Below, piece after piece: positions 57,025-64,000 of a DNA stretch of 64,000 nucleotides. Numbering within the stretch: position 1 is the stretch's first letter; the number at the start of each line of letters is the position of its first letter. Both the position numbers and the translations under genes were made by a program. The notes beneath the pieces were generated by a model that made no database searches, was not told the origin of the DNA, and was given only the letters and a program-made list of their open reading frames with translations. This DNA comes from Adiantum capillus-veneris (taxonomy: Eukaryota > Streptophyta > Polypodiopsida > Polypodiales > Pteridaceae), in assembly GCA_014529385.2 (NCBI GenBank), contig CM043958.1, forward strand, positions 82,829,525-82,893,524, in the 5' to 3' direction.

Positions 57025-59308
57025 ACCCCCTAGGTTTGTAGCCCTAATTTGCCATGAACATAAGCATATTCTCATCGAGCAAGTAATGGTTTTTAGTTGG
57101 CTGTGCGATGTATGAGGGCTCGGGCATCTCTTCAAGAATTATCCATGGATTGTGTCCCTCTAGAGGATATGCATTCCAATCAAATCCCCTTTCGTAAGTA
57201 TTGTCTCATTCTTCCCAATACGAGACTACTTGGACCATACTCTAATCAGAAGGTGGTTCTATGGGTTGAGAAATCCTTACCATAGCCCTATTTTCCTGGG
57301 ATAAGGGACGTTGATGTCCCAGCACAGGTTGAGGCTTTTCCTACCCTAAGATTGTGTTATTTGTTCCTACTTGGTACCTTGGAGGGGGTGGAAATTGTTG
57401 CCCTCCATGTGGTCTGTTTTGTCTCTCTCTAACATAGTTCCAGTTATAGAAACATTCGTGAGTTTCATGGTTTGTCCATTTTTGTTCGGTAGCACACCAC
57501 TTCAATACTCGTTGTGCATTTACTCCTGGCCTTTGTTGAAGGTTGCACCAATGGGTGGGATGATCTCCTCCACAAGTGTCACACTTTCGGGTGGGTGGTT
57601 GTCGTGTGTTTGGGTTCGTTCTGTTTCCTTGGTTTATCCTTCTGATCACTTCCTCGATCATTTGATCAATGTTCGGTACAGTTGGGTTTTGCCCTCCCAA
57701 CTTTGTCGTGGACTCACTAGTGATTCAAGAGGTGCTACTCGTTCCCTGATCTGTGTCTTCAGTCACCTCCCCATATGCCTTGCAGTTATCTACCAGATAC
57801 AACGCCTCTTTTGTGACTTGCTCAAAAGTTACACATGCATTCAAGTGCAAATACTTTTTTAGCGGGTCTTTTTGCAATCCTTCTATGAAAAGGACTGATA
57901 GTCTTTCATCCTGAGGTAGTTCTTGAGCAGGGCATCTTTCTATGTACTGCTTGAAACAAAGCGATGCTTCCTTCACTTTCTCTTTCTCCTTTTGCCTAAA
58001 CGCATAGATCTAGGAGACAGTGTTATGTTTGATCCCCCGCTTTGAGAATTCCTCAGCGAATTCTCGGAGAATTTGTTCAATACTTGGGAATTCCAAGCTG
58101 TTTAATAGTTGGAACCAAGTCAAATCAGTTCCTTCCAAAGTCAACCCAAAACCTTCATATTGAGTATGGAAATCAGTTACTTGTTCCACCTTAAGACTTG
58201 TTTGAAGATGGAAAACATGGACATACCGATCTCCAAATCCATTATACTTTTTGGGTATGCATTTTGCCACCTAAGATGGTCACATACATCTGGCCTCTGC
58301 AACCATTCTAACAACACTTGGTCCGCCTGCGGTGGCTTCTCTAGGTTTATAATGTCCTCTTGGTATTACCAATGGTATCCTATCTGCTATACATTCATGA
58401 AGTCAATCTCATGTAATAGTCGGAGGGATTCTAGTGGTGAAAGTGACATCAGGAATAGTATTGCCTCTATGTGTGTTCATGGAAGCCCTACACACCACTG
58501 ATCCTAAAGGCCCTATGTTTGGGACTCGTTCATGTCCAAAAGACTCCTATACCTTGGTTCTTATGGGGCTCACATGTACAGTATCAGGTCCTGTGTGAGT
58601 AGTCATGGTTTTTACATCTTCCGGATTTACATAGTATTGGTGGAGTGGTCCTCCAAAATATGTATATCTCTCTAGTTCCTTACGATCCATTGGAGAGTAC
58701 TTTCGGCCATACTTGTCGATTATGACCACCTGAATACTTCTCCCCTCCGTGTACGTGTAAACATACAAGTTTTTTTGTTCAATCAATTCCTTGATACCGG
58801 GTTCTTCACATCTGTAATAGAGTGTTTGTTCTCCATTATTGAACTTATAAAGCCCCACATACGTGTTGTCTATATTAGGGAGCTGTGTCTCATTGGTGTG
58901 TCTAAGTACCGTGTTTTGTTTCTTCAGTCATGAGGCTGTATGATCTCTTTGACAAAGTGTCAGAGAAGCTCTCCTCTGAAATGGGTTCCAAAGGCGACAA
59001 TGGTCTCTAATTCACAGTTGCTTCTATCGAGTGATTACTCCCTTGGTCAAAGATGCTGGGATTTCTATTTTGGTACAATATTCTTGTTCGCAAATTCATG
59101 AAGAATTGGTAATACACAATCCAAACCGAGTTACCTCATTGACGAGTTTGAATCTCTCGTTTGATCTTTCTTGTTGGGTAGTATCCTCTAGTACCTGCAC
59201 CTTGTCAAAAATTTGCTTGATAGCTGTGAGCTTACAGCCGTTCTTGTTAGTTCTTGCTTTTAATTGACAAAATTCAGCTAGGTTTTTCAGTAGCACACAA
59301 TTCCTCAC
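57025..59308 (-). pseudogene. Gag N-terminal and capsid part of element C
   Basis: From 59308: LLKNLAEFCQLKARTNKNGC; then 58858-58547, LYVYTYTEGRSIQVVIIDKY and YTYFGGPLHQYYVNPEDVKT. The capsid lies at 58270-57725: HTQYEGFGLTLEGTDLTWFQ, then SLCFKQYIERCPAQELPQDE and LFIEGLQKDPLKKYLHLNAC. A first zinc knuckle CDTCGGDHPTHWC (CX2CX3HX4C) sits near 57590-57550, followed by CATEQKWTNHETHEC. Stops occur at 58010 and 57725. The frame leads across the copia target site at 57024/51442. Confidence 0.78.
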
Positions 59309-60367
59309 ACAACATCAACAATTTAGGTCCAATTTAAATTTTGAAAAAATCCACCAGGGTACTGTGGACTAGCTCTTTGTGTGGTGAGATTCTGCTTCTG
59401 TTCTGACTCAGAGGTACATGGATCATGATCCATGTTAAGAAGCCAAATGAACTTTTTTTGATACGATCAGGTTCAGCATGATTATGAGGTCTTATTGTAT
59501 CAAAATTTTTAATAATGACCCTATGGATTGGAAGCTAGGTTGATTCTGTCACTTTGTCTGAGCTTCTATCAATTTTGGGATTTTGGGATGGTTTTTTGCA
59601 TCCAAATTCAATCTTGGAAGGACCACTAGACTCTCTGTGATGCCCTCTAGCTATGGTGCCAGTCTGATATCCAAAGGTGTCAGGGGAACATGGATCGCGA
59701 TCCATGTTCCTTAGTGTCAGTATGCACTGAAACTTGGCCCATAGCTAGTCCTTGGCCTAATGATTCCGGCTATATGGGTTTTGAATGTTTTGAAGTTTTT
59801 AGGTCAGCCAAAAATCAGTTTTAGGGTTTGTTTTAGTGGTTTTCCCCTTGATCTAATTTTTGTCCCCTTTTGCCCTCTTTTTGAACTTTTTTGATAAGGG
59901 TCCTTTGGGAGAAAGTGCTTCAATTGTTATCACTTTTCTACTTGCCCATTATCAGCTTAAAATTCCAAAAAGGTACATGGATCGCGATCCATGTTTGGCA
60001 AGATTTTGGATTGATACTTTGTGAGTTGGTGACACAAGGTATGGTGATGCTATTCCCCAAATCTTTTTGGATTTGATCTGTTTTTTCCAAGTCAAAAGTA
60101 AGATTTTGTGTCTATTTTGTGGTTTTTTGCAAACAACTCCCTTTTTGGTATTTTGGTCAGGTTTTTTCACTTTTTGTGTATGGCTCCTTTTGAAAAAGTT
60201 GTCCAACTAGTAATCAGGGGTACATTGGGCAAATCTTACTGTCAGATGTCTACAAGGAACATGGGTCGCGATCCATGTTTGGAAACATCTTGACATGAAT
60301 TTTGGTTATGTTGGTTCCCTACTTCTAGTTGATCCCAATTCTCATCCCTTTCTAGTTCTCATCCCAA
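59309..60367 (-). other. 5' leader of element C
   Basis: About 1 kb between gag and the right long repeat. Non-coding, T-rich on the plus strand, with four evenly spaced palindromes. No primer-binding site identified. Confidence 0.6.
59416..60278. repeat. Palindrome array in the leader of element C (four copies, about 280-bp period)
   Basis: 20-bp dyads at 59416-59435 (centre TCATGA), 59688-59707 and 59975-59994 (both perfect ACATGGATCGCGATCCATGT) and 60259-60278 (one base changed in the left arm). Start-to-start spacing is 272, 287 and 284 bp. The second extends to 26 bp with GGA/TCC flanks. Degenerate relatives lie in both LTRs (36044-36063 and 60994-61013). Confidence 0.95.
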
Positions 60368-61556
60368 TTCTTTCACAATTTTAAACATATATAGACATGG
60401 TCATTCCCGCTGATGAATTTGTTTATGGGAGGGCAAGGCCACTTGATTATTTTTTTTAAACTTGGACTCAAACAAAACACATGCATCATTACTCGTTGCC
60501 TTTTTTGCTCAAAGCCTAGCACCTTGGCTTGATTGTTTGTCACGAATCAGTTGCATCTTTGCTATGGTCAACTTTGGATTCTTTTTCTTTGCTCCAAAAG
60601 AGGGTATATTTTAGTTAGTTGTTTCTCTATCTAGGTACTTTCAAGATCTTATACTTCTTTACATGTACGATGTTAGCGGGTCGCCGCAATGGACATCTGC
60701 AGCATAGCTCTTTTGTACTAACATAATGTCAATATGAAAGGAAGCGACTCAAAATGGGGCATGGAGGCTTAATGAGAGTGTCAATCTCATCAAAGTGAGA
60801 TCAGAGGGCTACTCATTCTACGAAAAAAGCAAATCAACCCTATTCAACAAATCAGTATGCGTCCAATCTCACCGCTCTAGGTCATCACGCCTTTTCGGCA
60901 TCCAGACAAATCCGGAATGCAATGAAACTTAAGGAGAGGTATCACAATACCTAAGGGCACAATCCTACCAAGTTTTTTCACCATCTGGGAAGGTACATAA
61001 ATCATGATCCATCACAAAAAATGTGCAAAAAACTAAAACAGAAGTACCCAGGAAGGTTCTCCTTAAGCATTAAAACACTTATCCATAGTCAAAACATCAA
61101 AAAATAACCATTTTAATCTCCAAATCAATGCATTTAGCTCACAGGCAAAGCGTCGCGAACCACAACAGAATTGAGAATGATTACACTTAGATTGTAGAGC
61201 AAGAGACAAGGAATGCAATGTGCTATTTAGAAATGAATTTTGATTACCAGTCCAAGAGAAAAGAGGATTACAATTGTAGCAGCAAGAGGCTCCCACAGTG
61301 AATGTTTTCAAATCTTCCAAGCTAATGATATCTCTTTAGTACAAACTAAGGGGTTTGACTTAAAAGTTAATGGAGCTTTCCCACGACCATCCAGCCACTT
61401 ACAAGGGTGTAGACTCAAAGAGCTTGAGAGGGTATTGTCAGATTACATCACAATTACAAATCATCATAGGCTGAATTACGTGGCTTTTTTCAAAAAATCG
61501 AGTGAGTGTTTATAGGGTTTGGTGTGTATACGCGTGTATCCACCATATCCACCAAA
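60368..61556 (-). repeat. Long terminal direct repeat of giant element C, right (5' LTR)
   Basis: Matches 35405-36606 throughout, ending at TATCCACCAAAAA where the left copy has TATCCACCAAACA. Roughly 10 percent divergence suggests an older insertion than the nested copia. Confidence 0.7.
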
Positions 61557-63599
61557 AATATGAGCACCCTTACAACTAGGCATAAGAACATGTATATGAA
61601 TGACATTGTTTAGTATTATTTCTCAAGGAGCTATATATTTCATTTATATGGCTTGAAACGTATGCTAGAGGGATGAAAAGGAACAACCCTGTGGTCTCCT
61701 ACCTTTATTGCTTGTATTGTCCTATCAATTTTCTATGAGTCATTTGATTATCCACTTATCTTTTAGAAGAAGATGTGAATAAGATTTCACTCTTCTAATC
61801 ATGGGATGGGAAGTTTCACTCCTTTGTCTTGAGGTTGGTAAGATTATCCTAAAAGACCTCGTGGTGAATACAATTTTCACTTATGTGTATCTAGTTGCAA
61901 ATAAAATCTCCGTTTAAGCAAATCATAGGTACGTTTTATAGAACTTTTTGTGCCAATAGATCTATTGTAAGATCAAGCTTGTGAATCAGATTTTGATCCA
62001 AAAAGAAATTCTCACTTGCCAGAAGGAATTACATAGGGATTCTTAGCTAAGGAGACAAGGGTTCTCAACTAAATGCTAGTGTAAATGTTTGTCCTATTTA
62101 TATTCACTAATATATATTGTTAGTGTTTAGTTGACAAATCAAGGTAATGGGTTAACCAATTGAAACAAGGATTTTGGTGATGCACCCTTACCTCTTTTGT
62201 TTACAAGTGCCCTTTTATTGAGGTAATTATATCATAATTTTCCTCTTCATGATAAAAGTATAATTCAACTTTTTTCTTCATTTATAAATATGCTTTAAAT
62301 GATGTTTACTAGTGGGATGCATATTATTGCCTGATTTCATCCACTTAGATCTTGTTTCCATGATAAGGTCATGTATGATGAAAGGATTCTTGAGGTTAGT
62401 GTACATGGTATCTCCTCCAGAAAGATTTGCTTTCCATTGCAAGAGATTTTAGATTGCACTATAGGCATTGAATGCCTTTGTGTTCTACATATGATTTTGT
62501 GGCTACAAGGTTAGTGATCATCTTTTCTAACGACACAAGTTGATCATGTTGTACATAAGGCTACACATCCTAGACTATCGGGGAATGAAGTTCAGTTGAC
62601 ACTCCATACTACATGAGATGCCACTAATTCATGTTGATCTTACATTAAAAGTTGTCAACGTCAACCATTACTATGGTACATAATATGTATGATATTCTAA
62701 ATTCTACAAGCTAGGATACGTATTTGTCTAATCATGCACACTAGGTGTATGGGACCTAGTGTTTGGAAAATACTTTTTTTAAGAAACATGGGAATTCATT
62801 GGCACGTGTTGTTAGTCACAAGTGTACAATATGGTCTAGAAAATCATGGATTTTGGTTTATGTAGTGTGGAGCAAGGTTTATGGGGGTCCCTCTTGATCC
62901 TATTGCTGAGTGGTTCCAATTACGCCCACACATAGTACTTCCTATACTTGACGGATGTCATATTTACTAACATCACTATATGGGACATATTCCACATGTG
63001 GAGAATATGTGTCTTTGGAATTGACACTTGTGACTCTTTATTCATTATATGTTGCAACAAATATCTATTTGTTAGACCACTCCAAGAATGTGATATTGAG
63101 AGAACAATTTCAATGGCCAAAAATTGAACAATGAAATAAGTATCGCCGTAAATAACATTAACGAAAGGTAATTTCAGCTTTTTAGGGTGCCATTTTGCAT
63201 ATTTATTAGGAATATTGCAAGGCTATGTCATGCCAATGAAAATGATTCATTATTTATTCCTAGATGTTTTTTATATTCACATTCTATTATAGTTCAAATG
63301 ATTTAGCAAGGCTGCCTTGTAATCATTCTGTTTAGCTTATTATGAGTTCCTATGGTTCAATGTGGGAAGTGTCTAGTTTTTTTCAAGAAAACAATTCACA
63401 CATATATTTCCTTATGTTTTCATGTAGCCATGAGAATAAATGAAGACTTGAGCTTTGGCAAGCACAAAATAGTATAATCATGGCACTAGTGTTTAGCAAA
63501 AGCATGTCTATGGTGGCATGCAAATTCATGCAGTTGATAACTTATGAAGTTTTTTAGTCACAATAAGTGTAACATCTCTATGGATTTTATTGTAGGTCT
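61557..63599. other. Spacer, no gene recognised
   Basis: AT-rich sequence with frequent stops in all frames. Possibly decayed parts of the plus-strand gypsy element that begins to be readable at about 63600, but no domain can be named. Confidence 0.45.
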
Positions 63600-63699
63600 A
63601 CCAATCATGACTTGGTATAGGTGATCGTAGATAGGTTGATAAGTTTATTTCAACTAAGTCCGTCGTAAAAAATCTAGACTTAGCCAAGTTGTATAGGTT

Positions 63700-64000
63700 A
63701 AATATGGATTTCCTAGTAATATCATGAGTGATTGTGATCCCATGTTTAACAGTCACTTCTAGAAGGCTATCTTTACTCAATTCGAGAAGCAACTCAGATG
63801 AGAACTATGGGTCATCCACAGAAGGATGTGCATATTGAACATGTTAATGAGGTGTTAGAGGATATGCTAAGAGCATGCGATAGCATAAGGCAATGTGATT
63901 GGAAAGATTATCTCTATATTTTGGAGTTTTCTTATAATAGTGCAAAATATTTTTTGACTGGGTTTAGTCCCTTCATGCTTATGTATGTTTTTCAACTTCA
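63700..64000 (+). pseudogene. Gypsy integrase core fragment, runs off the window
   Basis: Plus-strand frames read GFPSNIMSDCDPMFNSHF (second catalytic Asp; about 63706-63760). After a stop and a frame change they read HPQKDVHIEHVNEVLEDMLR, then DYLYILEFSYNSAKYFLTGF, which match the HPQTDGQ...N region and the end of a Ty3/gypsy integrase core. The third catalytic Glu lies in IEHVN. Degenerate; the rest of the element lies to the right. Confidence 0.8.

Overview
This is a gene-poor, repeat-filled piece of a land-plant nuclear genome. The evidence is stacked LTR retrotransposons of plant type (chromovirus, dual-RNase-H Ty3/gypsy, Ty1/copia), a CACTA/TNP2-type remnant, very long CT/GA/AC dinucleotide tracts, and captured fragments of plant ubiquitin (SSDTIDNVK form) and PPR genes. 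The dense CT microsatellites and PPR style would suit a fern or other seed-free plant, but this is a weak inference. I see no intact ordinary host gene, rRNA, tRNA or CRISPR.

Layout, left part (1-28 kb). Minus-strand chromovirus sequences lie at both sides: a gag fragment with primer-binding site (1-2027) and a complete but decayed gag-pro-RT-RNaseH-integrase-chromodomain element (22.6-28.04 kb). Between them lies what looks like one shared LTR (22585 down to 2029). That LTR is split by an 18.3-kb DNA transposon (3078-21366) with 22-bp terminal inverted repeats and a 4-bp AACA target duplication. The transposon carries a four-exon DDE-type transposase gene on the plus strand (3519-16525). Two further units run convergently on the minus strand: a multi-exon gene with a RING-like finger (21061-18569) and an FCP1/NIF-like HAD protein (18403-17663). 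Its large first intron holds a 174-bp satellite. That satellite is itself interrupted by a complete Ty3/gypsy element with two RNase H domains (4972-13662). Without that insertion the transposon is about 9.6 kb. Arrays of an ACCGGT-centred dyad flank the minus-strand genes.

Middle (28-35.4 kb): non-coding sequence with (AC)n and (GA)n tracts, then a decayed TNP2-like CACTA transposase (30.7-34.5 kb).

Right part (35.4-61.6 kb): a giant minus-strand Ty3/gypsy-like element bounded by about 1.2-kb direct repeats. From its 5' end (right) it has a roughly 1-kb leader with four 20-bp palindromes spaced about 280 bp apart, then gag with CX2CX3HX4C knuckles, protease, RT-RNaseH, integrase, and a second retropepsin-like domain after integrase. 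Next comes a spacer containing a chimeric PPR-ubiquitin fragment, 44-bp tandem repeats and three more palindromes, then a long 3' coding region (about 1,070 codons, coiled coil). A nearly complete Ty1/copia element (51447-57019, TSD AGGAT) sits inside its gag. The last 0.4 kb is a plus-strand gypsy integrase fragment running off the window.

The best candidates for something undescribed are the cargo-carrying DNA transposon with its ACCGGT dyad arrays, and the giant gypsy element with its phased palindrome leader, second protease-like domain and 3' coiled-coil gene.
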